This document shows, piece after piece, positions 23,526-33,518 of a stretch of DNA of 64,000 nt (the stretch's first letter is position 1; each line of letters opens with the position of its first letter). The notes below the pieces were generated by a model. That model did no database searches, had not been told where the DNA came from, and saw only the letters and a program-made list of their open reading frames with translations. The stretch is taken from NCBI GenBank assembly GCA_026214975.1, contig CM047805.1, positions 62,240,834 through 62,304,833 of the forward strand, in the 5' to 3' direction. This DNA is from Gentiana macrophylla (taxonomy: Eukaryota > Streptophyta > Magnoliopsida > Gentianales > Gentianaceae). The translations under genes were made by a program, and so were the position numbers.

Positions 23526-24821
23526 GTGACACGGGATACAAGGTCACTTTTGACAAAAAACACTTGTACTGTCATTAGAGAGAGAGGTGATCAAGTTGTG
23601 TTGGCTGGAAGAAGACAACAAAACATGTATGTTGTGGATTGGTCTACTGCTGTTCTAGAAACATGCCTGATTGTGCATACCAAGTCAGAACTGAATTGGT
23701 TATGGCATAAGAAGTTGAATCATCTAAATTTTGATGATATCAATCAGTTGGTAAAGAAGAAACTGGTGATTGTCTTACCTGAGATCACATTCAAGAAGGA
23801 TGCTAAATGTGATGCATGTCAGCAAGGTAAACAGACAAAGTCAAGCTTCAAGTCAAAAACTAAACAATCAACTAAAAGAGTTTTGGAGCTGATGCACATG
23901 GATCTATTTGGACCAGTAACACCAACAAGTGTAACAGGAAAGAAGTACACCTTAGTGGTTGTGGATGATTATTCAAGATACACTTGGGTGATATTCATGA
24001 ACAAGAAAAGTGAAACACTTCAAAAGATGCCTGGACTTTTGAAGAGATTGCAAAATGAGAAAAGTTTGACAGTAGTAAAGATCAGATCAGACAAGGGTAC
24101 TGAATTTCTCAATAAAGTTATTAGAGAATATTGTGAACAGAATGGTGTACTACATCAAATGGCTGTTGCTGGTACACCTCAGCAAAATGGGGTTGCTGAA
24201 AGAAGAAACATAACATTAAAAAAAGCAGGAAGAACTATGATTTGTGAAGCATTGCTACCTGAAAGATATTGGGCTGAAGTATTAACACAAAGATGCTATA
24301 CACAAAAGCAGAACATCATGAACAAGAAGTCAGTGAAGACACCTTATGAGATTTGGAATGGAAGAAAAGCTAATATATCCTATTTCCATCCATTTGGAAG
24401 AAAATGTTTTATCTTGAATCATAAGGAACAATTGAAGACATTCCAACCAAAATCAAATGAAGGAATTTTCTTGGGATATTCTTCAGTTAGCAAGGCATTC
24501 AGGGTACTGAACAAAAGGACACTGAAACATGAAGAAACAATACATGTTGTATTTGATGAACCTAAGTTCACTAGAATGGAAGATGAAGCTTCAGAACCTG
24601 CTGAGAATCAACAAGTCACTGATCCAAAATGTGTTGAAGTTTTGGAAAGATTCAATGACTTAAAGGTTTCGATTACGCCTCTTGAACACCTGTTGGTAAC
24701 ACTCTCGATGCAACAACGGAGGCAGTTCAAGGATCTACTGAACCCCCTGTTTAAGAATCAGCAGACCCTACTGAAGATGAGGTTCCTGAGAATCAATCTA
24801 ACCAGAATCCACAATGGTTAA
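23526..24821 (+). pseudogene. Integrase of Sirevirus B
   Basis: A single open stretch of 431 codons. The GAG-pre-integrase/zinc domain reads LWHKKLNHLNFDDINQL...KCDACQQGKQ, the HHCC site. The catalytic core follows: Asp in MDLFGPV, Asp in IRSDKGTEF and Glu in NGVAERRN, i.e. a full D,D-E triad. The C-terminal part includes GIFLGYSSVSKAFRV, the copia GYSS motif. The end (from ~24,667) degenerates in a cluster of CTG-type changes that probably shift the frame. Integrase inserts the cDNA. It is the best preserved catalytic domain of this copy. Confidence 0.85.
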
Positions 24822-25960
24822 GGGATCACCCTGCTGAGCAAGTCATTGGAAATATACAGCAAGGTGTGAGGACTATAAGACAATTAGAAGCAATGTTTAC
24901 ATGTTTTCTATCTCAAATGGAACCTAAAGTTGTTGAAGAAGCTATTTCAGATCCAGATTGGATAATTGCTATGCAAGAAGAATTGAATGAATTTGAAAGA
25001 AATTAAGTTTGGACACTAGTGGAAAGGCCTAGTCATGCAAATATAATTGGAACAAAATGGGTATACAGAAACAAACTTGATGAATCTGGCACCATTGTGA
25101 GGAATAAGGCCAAACTAGTAGCAAAGGGATATTCTCAAGCAGAAGGAATAGATTTTGATGAGACATATGCCCCTGTTGCAAGATTGGAAGCTATCAGATT
25201 ATTTTTGGCATATGCTGCTTATAAAAACTTCAAAGTATATCAGATTGATGTCAAAAGTTTATTCTTGAATGGCATTCTGGAAGAGGAGGTGTATGTTCAG
25301 CAACCTCCTGGATTTGAAGTTAAGGATCAAGAAGATAAAGTGTATAGGCTCAATATAGCACATTATGGTTTAAAAAAGCACCAAGAGTATGGTATGAGAC
25401 TCTATCTCAATTCTTGGTAGACAATGGATTTACAAAAGGAACCATTGACAAGACTCTTTTCAGAATCAATGAAGGGAACAGCACCCTGCTGGTACAAATT
25501 TATGTTGATGACATAATTTTAGGTTCTGAAAATGAATTGCTATGTGAAAAGTTTGCAAATCTAATGAAGAGTAAATTCCAAATGAGTATGATGGGAGAAA
25601 TGAACTACTTTTTGGGATTGCAAGTCAAACAGATGAAAGATGGAATCTTCATTCATCAAACCAAGTATACCAAGGAGTTACTGAAGAAATTTGGTATGGA
25701 AAATAGCACGAAGGTATCAACTCCTATGAGCACAAATATTAGATGGGATAAAGACAAAGAAGGCAAAGATGTTGATCAGACCTTATACAGAAGGATGATA
25801 AGCAGTCTGCTATACCTTACTGCCAGTAGACCTGATATATCCTTTGTTGTAGGTGTTTGTGCAAGATTTCAATCAAAACCTAAAGAAAGTCATTTAGGTG
25901 CAGTCAAAAGAGTTCTCAAGTACCTAAAAGAGACTTTGGGAGTAGGGATATGGTATTCAA
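24822..25960 (+). pseudogene. Reverse transcriptase of Sirevirus B (broken)
   Basis: Classic copia RT. The fragment up to ELNEFERN precedes a TAA at 25,003-25,005, probably from CAA. Then 25,019-25,420 has [35 protein letters not shown] and [20 protein letters not shown] frameshift near 25,375 disrupts the usual LYGLKQAPR region. From 25,414 the frame continues with the catalytic YVDDIIL and FQMSMMGEMNYFLGLQV. Polymerase residues D (in QIDVKS) and DD (YVDD) are present. At least two inactivating changes. Confidence 0.9.
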
Positions 25961-26445
25961 AAGATGGAAGTTTCAAGGTTATATCCTACTCAGATTCTGA
26001 TTATGCTGGATGCAAGATTGATAGAAAAAGCACCACAGGAACCTGTCAGTTAATGGGAAATAGACTGGTTTCATGGTTTAGCAAGAAACAGAACTCTATA
26101 TCAACTTCCACTGCTGAAGCTGAGTACATTGCTGCTGGAAGTTGTTGTGCACAAATATTGTGGTTAAGACAACAATTAAGGGATTATGGAATTGAAGAAA
26201 GAGAAATTCCAATTATGTGTGACAACACAAGTGCAATTGCAATCACAGAAAATCCTGTTTTGCACTCAAGAACCAAGCATATTGATGTGAGACATCATTT
26301 TATAAGAGATCATGTTGAAAAGAAAGATGTGGTGGTTCTTTATATCCCTACTGAAGATCAACTTGCTGATATTTTCACTAAACCATTAGATAGTGAAAGA
26401 TTTGCTAAACTAAGGACTGAACTTGGAATTATAAAAGTTGACTGA
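25961..26445 (+). CDS. RNase H domain and end of pol, Sirevirus B
   Basis: Continuous with the RT C-terminus in the open frame 25,414-26,445. Motifs: SYSDSDYAGCKIDRKSTTGT (catalytic Asp), WFSKKQNSISTSTAEAEYIA (Glu/Asp), IMCDNTSAIAI (Asp), then RTKHIDVRHHFIRDHVEK and QLADIFTKPLDSERFAKLR. All catalytic positions are present. The stop is TGA 26,443-26,445. The polyprotein upstream is broken, so this domain is open but not part of a functional frame. Confidence 0.85.
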
Positions 26446-26477
26446 TACATCTTTGATCAGCAATGTACTGGAATTCA

Positions 26478-26646
26478 CCAAGGGGATTAGTCTTTGCTTT
26501 GTTGGGTGAGCTCACTTAGCAAATTAGTCATTGGTATCAACAATTCCATGTACATATGTTTGGACAATTGAGCAAATGAAGTTGCCAAGGGGATTGGTCT
26601 TTGTCATGTTGGGTGAGCTCACTTGACAGATCAGTCATTGGTATTA
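26478..26646 (+). repeat. Paired direct repeats behind pol, copy B
   Basis: Same pair as at 219-387, with units starting at 26,478 and 26,585 and a period of 107 bp. Conserved in sequence and spacing between copies. Confidence 0.85.
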
Positions 26647-26759
26647 AACTTCATCATGTATTATCAATTGGACAACATAAAAGGATTTAAGCATCAGCAG
26701 AGTAATTCTATCAATAGGCTGTTGAGCCAAGTCTGCTGAAGGAAACGTTAAACAGTCAA

Positions 26760-27060
26760 ACTTACAAAAGTCAAAAAGCAAATGGTGGGATATTTATTCT
26801 ATCCTTATAACCATAGTTACACGATCTGATGGTTACAAAACGTTATGGAAAAGTAATGGGCCACGTTTCAAGACATCATTCACTCAGATTTAATCATTGT
26901 TAATACCACTGTACGTGCTCTGACAGTTACAACTACAACTATCTATATATACAGACCTATACACAGAGACTACTTTCAAAAACTCAGATTGATTTTCTCT
27001 GCATATACACTGTGTGAACACAGATTTGAGAGCTATCTTCTTCATCTTTTTCTTACAACA
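26760..27060 (+). promoter_or_regulatory. Promoter-like region of the extra ORF (copy B)
   Basis: A TATA box (TATATATA, 26,944-26,951) lies about 110 bp before ATG 27,061 (context ACAATGGC). The G-box-type word of copy A is CCACGTTTC here (26,861-26,869), and the MSA- and E2F-like words are changed, mostly C to T. TGGGCC is kept (26,857-26,862). Confidence 0.45.
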
Positions 27061-29752
27061 ATGGCAAAGAAGGATGAGGTTCATATTGGAACCAGTCAGA
27101 GTGTAAGAGGATATGTTACTGACTGTAACTCTACTGAGTTAGCCATTAATATTGGACGAAGAATCAGACGGTTTGTTGGGCTAGAAGGTGTTATAAACAG
27201 AAGATTGGAACGAATCTCTTATGTCAATGTGTTGGAATTCTGGAGAAACATTGTCATACATGAAGGTAGAGAAGCCTTCACTACAACTGTTAATGGAAGA
27301 GAGATTGAAATATCTTCAGACCTATTGAGAGAGGTATTTAAATTTGCATCTGGAAACAATGCACCCACCAATCTAGAAGCAATGAATCTACCAAGAATGA
27401 GGTTTGTGGATTCAATAAAGACAGATGATTCAATTGCTTCAAATCTGGGCATTAATGTGAAGTATATTGGTTATGAGTACAACCTGCTGAGAAAATTGAT
27501 TGCCAAAACCATTTTGGGATTTGTTGGAAGCCTAGATACACTGTCTGGACCAAAAATAGACCTACTGATCATCATCTGCAGAAGTATGAAGTTTGATTGG
27601 GCTGGATTCTTCATAAACTACATGAAGAAAGTGTGTATTGAAGATAGAGATGGTACAAGGAAGTCCAAGGTCAAGCCTTTAGGTCTAATGATTCAAACCC
27701 TGCTGAATCATTTTCAGATACCTGATATTTTATCTAAAAATATTAACAAATCCAGATTCAAGCCAGAAGTTGCTACTCCTATCCCTGTTCTGGATGATGA
27801 TGAAGATGTAGATGATGAGGCTACTGAAAGTAATGGTGATGGTGGAAATGATGATGCTGGTGGTGAGCAGGTCAAGCAAGTTGTTAAGCCTGTTGCACCC
27901 AAGAAGGTTACTGAAAAGAGGAAGGCTGCTGACACAAGGAAAATTACAGAATTGCTAAAGCCTAGAAAGACAAGAAAGCAAACAGCAGAGACTGCTGAGT
28001 CTACAGAGGGTTCAGTAGAAATTGAGGCTACTGACCCTGTAGTTGCAAAGAAGAAGACTGATGCTGAAATCTTGAAGGAGCAACAGAAGGAAGCCAGTAG
28101 AAAGAGGAAGTCTATTGAGATTGAAGCTGAACAACTATCCAAAAGAATGAAAGAGATTGCCAAGAAAAGGAAACATGGCAAAGGGAAGCAATTGAAAACT
28201 TTGGAGGCTCAAAGGCAACAAGAAGAAGAAGAAGAAGTAGGAGAGGCTATTGAGGTCGAGCCTTAACAATTATCAAGCCTCATCGAGGATGTAGAGGTTG
28301 TTATTGAGCAACTCTTTGGAGAATCACAAGCAGACTACTAACCCCTGAGCTCTTTGTAGAAGCTCATGAATCCTCCTCCGCAAAGGTCGCCGAGCCTCAT
28401 TGAACTGCACAAGTTGTTGAGCAACTTGTAGAAGAACCACAACAAACTACTGAGTCTACACCTGCTGTGGAAGTAGAAAAGTTGGTTCAATACCCTGCAA
28501 GTTCTGCAATGGTTCAGGGGGAAGAGCAATCTGTTGCTAACCCTGCTGATGAGCATATAAGTCAGGGGGAACCAAGTGTAGTACAGATGAAGGTAGTAGG
28601 AACTAACATACAACCTGAGCAACCTACTGACCTAGAAGCATCTGTGGAAAAAACTCTAAATTTACTTGTTGAGACCTTTGGAGGTCAGCAAGGAACAGCT
28701 CCCAGAAAACCAACCATGCCATTTGAGAGACATGAGAAGAAGAAGAAAGAGGAGTTTGTTGATCCTAAACTCCAGCAAGTGGCTGATTATTTCCATTGGA
28801 AATTTGGATTCTACAAGAGACAAAAGCCAGCTGCAGAACCAATGACAGATTTTGATGAATGGGCTTTTGAAAAATTGGGAGTGGAAAATTTGCTAGATCT
28901 GATTGATACCTCTTTGTTGCAATCAAGACTGATGGATCTATTTGATGATCAACAGAAGGAAGAGGGTATCACATTCAGGGACCCAAGAGATGACAATGAT
29001 GACTCATCATCATCATCGGATTCTGGAGGTAATTATCCCTCTGGTCCAGGAGGAAGCAGTGGGACTGCTTTATTGAATGAACAAAGTATGCAACAGTCCA
29101 CTGATGCTGGTAGGTCTGCTGAGGGCCAGAAGACTGAACAAATGGATGAGGATGTGGAAAATCTCACCATGGATGATCTGGAGGCACAAATCAATGAGGG
29201 AATATCTATTGGTGCAAACAGGATGGTTGGTGAGATAGACACTTTTTTTGTTGTTGAACCTGCTGAGCATACTGATGATCAGCAGACTGTGGATTCAGAT
29301 GAAGAAAGGGTTACTGATCATAGTGAGACTAATGTCAGTTCTGAGGATTCACTTCAATATCAAGACTGGATTGACACTGAGGACACTCAAACCAAGGCTG
29401 CAAATTTTCTAAGAAGGATTTCTGACATTAGGGAATTTCAGAAAGAGAATATGGATGTATTCCCTGTACAGGTTGTTGTGGCACAAACAGCACCTGAACA
29501 AAGGTTGGAACAGGTGGTACAGGTTGCTGAGGCACAAACAGCACCTGGAAAAAGGTTGGAACATGAGGTACAGGTTGCTGAGTCTCAAATAGCACCTGGA
29601 CAAAGGTTGGAACTATCTTTGGGTTTGGAGGAAACCCCTGCTATTGTTGAAGAACAGGCTGTTGTAGTGGAGCCTCTTTGGAGGAAAGGTCCTTTGAAAG
29701 GAAAGATGGTCAGCAGATTGCTGTTATTGATGAGGAGGAGCAGCTGGTGGAC
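27061..29752 (+). pseudogene. Extra ORF downstream of pol, copy B, 5' part
   Basis: The chosen start is ATG 27,061 (MAKKDEVHIGTSQSVRG), matching copy A. Open to 28,266; a cluster of small differences at 28,254-28,405 breaks the frame; open again 28,467-29,752, where G1 interrupts it. The N-terminal domain (~210 residues) is followed by a K/R-rich nuclear-signal-like stretch and an acidic repeat region. Then come DPKLQQVADYFHWKFGFYKR, a D/S run and a 17-residue tandem repeat (29,469-29,621). No signal peptide or membrane helix is seen. Function unknown. Combined with the 3' part, the undisturbed product would exceed 1,300 residues. Confidence 0.75.
29469..29621 (+). repeat. 51-bp tandem repeat (3 units) within the extra ORF
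   Basis: Units start CAGGTTG at 29,469, 29,520 and 29,571. Each encodes a version of VQVAEAQTAPGKRLEHE. The period is a multiple of three, so copy number could change without breaking the frame. Copy A has a degraded counterpart around 3,380-3,530. Confidence 0.85.
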
Positions 29753-31343
29753 TGTTAACGGTGATTTTACAATATATATGATATTATTTCGTAGCAATTT
29801 CCTTCGTGTTTTATTACTTTTTATAGAAAAGTAAGTGTTGAAAGGATTTATTGAGAGAATGCATATGAAATTGGTTTAAATGCAAAATCGAGCTTATTAC
29901 GTGTTTTTATCGATGATTTTTCCATCAATATATATGGTTCTACATTTTGCACGCTTTGATTATCTTGTAGGTACGCTTGCATGGCAATGAAGGAGCTTAA
30001 ACGATGTTCTGTTGAAGATTAAATAGAAGGAGAAAGATGCATATTGAACTTGGAGTGAAGATAAGGAAGCTTTGAAGAACTAAACGCGCGTATATCTCCG
30101 TTCAGCTTGGACTGGCGTCCAGAAGCATGGACTGGCGTCCACTGGAGCTACTCAATTCAGGAAAGCATGATTTTTTTACCCAAACGGGCGTCCAGAAGAG
30201 TGGACTGGCGTCCAGGAGGAGAAGTTGGATCAGGATGTTCATATTTTTAGTGAACGAGCGTTTGAAAATGTATAGGACGGGCGTCTGATCCAGCTCGGCC
30301 CGACTCGAAGAAATCCAGCACAGTGGACGGGTGTTCACCCCTTTAAACGGGCGTCCAGTCCGCCGACTTCAGCGTAGCCGACTTAAAAACCTATTTATAG
30401 TCGCGTTTTTCTACCCTAGAAACAACACAATTCATCCCTGGCCGCCCCAGGCCCCTTGGGGGCGCCCTAGCTGCGTTTTCCCACCATCATAAACATCTTT
30501 TTATCTTCTTTTTATTTATATGATTTGTATTCCAACGATGAGCTAAAGGCTAAGCCTAGAACGAGCTTTGTGAAGCCAATTCTCAGCAGCGTTTTGATTT
30601 CGACTTTGGATTTGGTTTTGTGAGTTTTTATTTAAAGTTGTTTCTTTATTACGTTTTGTATTGATTTTGCAATTTATATCGAGAGATGGTCGCTTTGTGA
30701 TGTTTAACGTTTGATGAAAATCGTTGTTAGACCTAGATCAACGTAGTAAAGATGGGATTTTTAACCTAAAAATAACGAGAGTTGCTAGGTTAAATTTCTA
30801 GGTTGCTAGATTGAGAAATCTTACACCTTTGTTATGGAAGCGTTAATCTTTAAGATCGAGAGATGAAAGATTAATAGGTGAATTATCTACGAGAGTAGAA
30901 ATTCATACCTTTGATAGGTGAACCACATCTTTATTAAATCTTCACTAAACGATCTAGGGTAGAAATTGAGAGTTGCGAGATAGGTGGATCATTAATTGCT
31001 TGTTCCTCGTTAACTTAATTGAAAGAATCATTGTGCCTTGTTCTTCGTTGCTAGCTTAGAATTTTATTTTCGTTTTAGTTTATAGAATAGAATTAGTTAT
31101 TTTAGGTTCAGTAATCATATTTCCGGCTTTGGATTGACAACCCCCTCTGTCGCTTTATTGTATTCGTTTTAGCTTTGTTTTGTGTTTTTCGTGACAAACC
31201 TTTAGAAAAATTAAGAACTAGACCAACCTCGATTCCCTATGATTCGACTCCGGTTTTAATCGCTATACTACGATCCCTGCACTTGGGGTAAACCGGATTA
31301 TTTTTATTACTTGTTTATTTTTCATTAGATAAAATCCGAGACA
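29753..31343 (+). repeat. 5' LTR of G1 (1591 bp)
   Basis: Starts TGTTAACGGTGATTTTAC, ends AAAATCCGAGACA. Its 3' partner is 35,183-35,858 plus 59,104-60,036. TATA-type box TATTTATAG at 30,392-30,400. The R/U5-side block CCCCAGGCCCCTTGGGG (30,446-30,462) is GC-rich and self-complementary. Confidence 0.9.
30109..30356 (+). promoter_or_regulatory. CpG-rich GGACNGGCGTCC motif array upstream of the G1 TATA box
   Basis: Repeated words GGACTGGCGTCC, AAACGGGCGTCC, GGACGGGCGTCT and GGACGGGTGTTC. Each is nearly palindromic (GGACG/CGTCC arms around two bases). The last unit ends at 30,356, leaving 35 bp to the TATA box. The 3' LTR copy spans about 35,544-35,806. Confidence 0.8.
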
Positions 31344-31349
31344 AGTTTT

Positions 31350-31367
31350 TGGCGCCGTTGCCGGGGA
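31350..31367 (+). other. Primer binding site of G1 (tRNA-Asp)
   Basis: TGGCGCCGTTGCCGGGGA, 6 bp after the LTR, is exactly complementary to the 3' end of plant tRNA-Asp(GUC), the primer typical of Athila/Tat elements. Confidence 0.9.
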
Positions 31368-31737
31368 ATCGGTACGGTTGTCTAGTTTATTAATTTTTCT
31401 GATTTTCTGTTATAAGTTGGGATAAAAGGGATCGTTAGGGCACATGGTAGTATTTTGGCCGTAACTTTCGGCTCCGGTGTCGGTTTGGCGCGCAGGACCC
31501 CAATTCGGAAAGCTCGTTCCGACGGCACCATTTTCAAGGTCAAAATCTGCTCTTTTCCCTTCCATTTTGGGCTCAGAAGCTTTCAACACGTTTTTCTCCC
31601 TTTTATTGTTTTCTTGTTTTCTGTTTTAAATTTTTCGTAGGTAGGTTTCTGTTTCTGTTTCCGTTTCTTTTTCTGTTTCTTTATCTACTCTAAAAAAATA
31701 AATAAAAATAAATAAAAAAACAAAACAAAAAAAAAAA
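31368..31737 (+). promoter_or_regulatory. 5' leader of G1 with conserved hairpin
   Basis: Contains a block (about 31,455-31,590) also found in the G3 leader (46,755-46,940). Within it TCGGAA (31,505-31,510) and TTCCGA (31,517-31,522) form a stem around the loop AGCTCG. The leader ends in an A-rich tract (31,691-31,737) directly before the gag-like ATG. A packaging or dimerisation role is inferred from position only. Confidence 0.5.
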
Positions 31738-33518
31738 ATGTCATCAACTAGGATTATGCAAGATCAGATCATCATGCTGAAACAGCAGATGTCAGCTCTT
31801 CAAATGTCGCTTAATCCTATGAATCAGACCCCGTCTTTTCCATAGAACTCACAAGTTACGCTCGTGGAAGATGTTGTCGACTGGCCATCTTTGTTGGCGA
31901 TGTCGTTTCTTTTCCCGCTGCGTATCAAGTTAACACCGCCCATAATCGGGAAATTTTAATCTAATCACATGTCAAAATTGTGACAATGTGGGACACGAGG
32001 CTTTCGTTTTCATCCTTTGAGTGGATAGAACGCTCAAGTAAATGCTTCATGTGGCCAGCGATATCGAGATTTAATAATCAGTTCTCGCCAAAGCGGATTT
32101 TGTAATCGAGGGTTTCAATTCTCGTAATCCAATTTCTATCAAAACCCGAACTTCGCCGTAACCAAAATATCAATTTTTCCAATCAATATCGGTGGTTCAA
32201 TCGAGCAGCCCCGATCCTATGTTTCAAAGTCATCTAGCCAATCTTTCCCACGTAACTTTCGAACTATCAAGGCCCCTCTCAATCGGACGATCTTGAAGCT
32301 AAATTGGAGGAGCAAAACAGGACACTCAAGAATCTTGAGAGACGGCTCAGGCAAATGGCTCAAGACCAAGGAATTGATCTAGGTCCCACACTTCCTTATG
32401 ATAGAGAAGAGGACAATGACATGAACTTAGGATCCGGCATTCAATTCAGTGGTCCCTCAAAAGTAGAAGTGTCAAGTTTAATGGATTCATCTGTCTTTGG
32501 ATCCGATGCTCGTATACCCTCAACTGATGAGAATTCTTATGGACATGGATTTAATAACATTCAAGTGTGATGTTCGTATTGTGGTGGAAACCATTATGAG
32601 GCTCAGTGCAGTTGAGGTAATTCACCCCACCAATGGAATACTAATAGCAATTATGATGCAAGTTATGAGAATCCACTTCAATCTAACTATGCATCCACAT
32701 ACAATGGTGGGAGGAGTAACTATCCTTATTCTCCGTGGGATCAAGAAGAAAGCAATTATCAACAAGTGTTCCCTCACTCAGAACCCGAGTCTTACATGGC
32801 AGCTTTGTTAGAGAAATATATAGAGAGCAGAAAGGAAGTTTCTGGAGAAATGGCACACCTGGTGCATCCTACTCTAGACCCAAGGGAACTGACTTCAGGA
32901 GAATTAGTTGCACATGATCACCAAGTTATTGAATATGAAAGGGAACCTGAGATGATGGCGAGTCTCCGAGCGAAGGCCGACGTTGAGAGTCGTAGGGATG
33001 TAAATCGTGATCCTTTTGAGAACCCATATTGTCTTGATCTCGAACATTTACGGTGATGATTTATCCAAGACCGAGGGTTCAAGCCTCCGAGATCCACAAG
33101 AGTGAAGCCACATGGAAATCGAACCATCTTCACAGGAAAATGGTGCCATAATTCAGATTCAACATTAATGAGCCATGAAAAAGATGAAAAGGAAGGTAAC
33201 GCTATTGTTCTTGATCATAAGTCATCCGACATCGTTAGTTATCCGTCCTTGAATAGCAATGTTGATGTTGATCATACCGAGTACATAGATGTTGCACCTC
33301 TAACAGTCCATAATTCTCTTAGATTTGTCATGAGCATTGATAAAGAAATCAACAAGTTGTTGAATGAAACTTCTTTCCTGAGCGCTGAAATGTTTAATCA
33401 CTTTCTAAGAAGACATGGTTGTAGGATTCCAATGCTATATCTTAGAATCCGTGCGAATATCCCTGATATATGGAGGAAAAAGCAGAGGGAGGCCCTTCTT
33501 TGGTTTAGTCCTCCTTGA
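31738..33518 (+). pseudogene. Gag-like region of G1 (broken, composite)
   Basis: ATG 31,738 opens a Gln-rich segment related to the middle of the G2 gag (LKQQMSALQMSLNPMNQT). It decays through stops to about 32,300, including remnants of a zinc-knuckle region. The open frame 32,304-32,570 carries a coiled coil (EEQNRTLKNLERRLRQMAQ). In the same frame after a stop comes CSYCGGNHYEAQC (CX2CX3HX4C), a zinc knuckle of a different type from G2's. Then 32,766-33,056 and 33,102-33,518 are open segments of unknown kind. No protease or RT motif follows. Confidence 0.6.
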
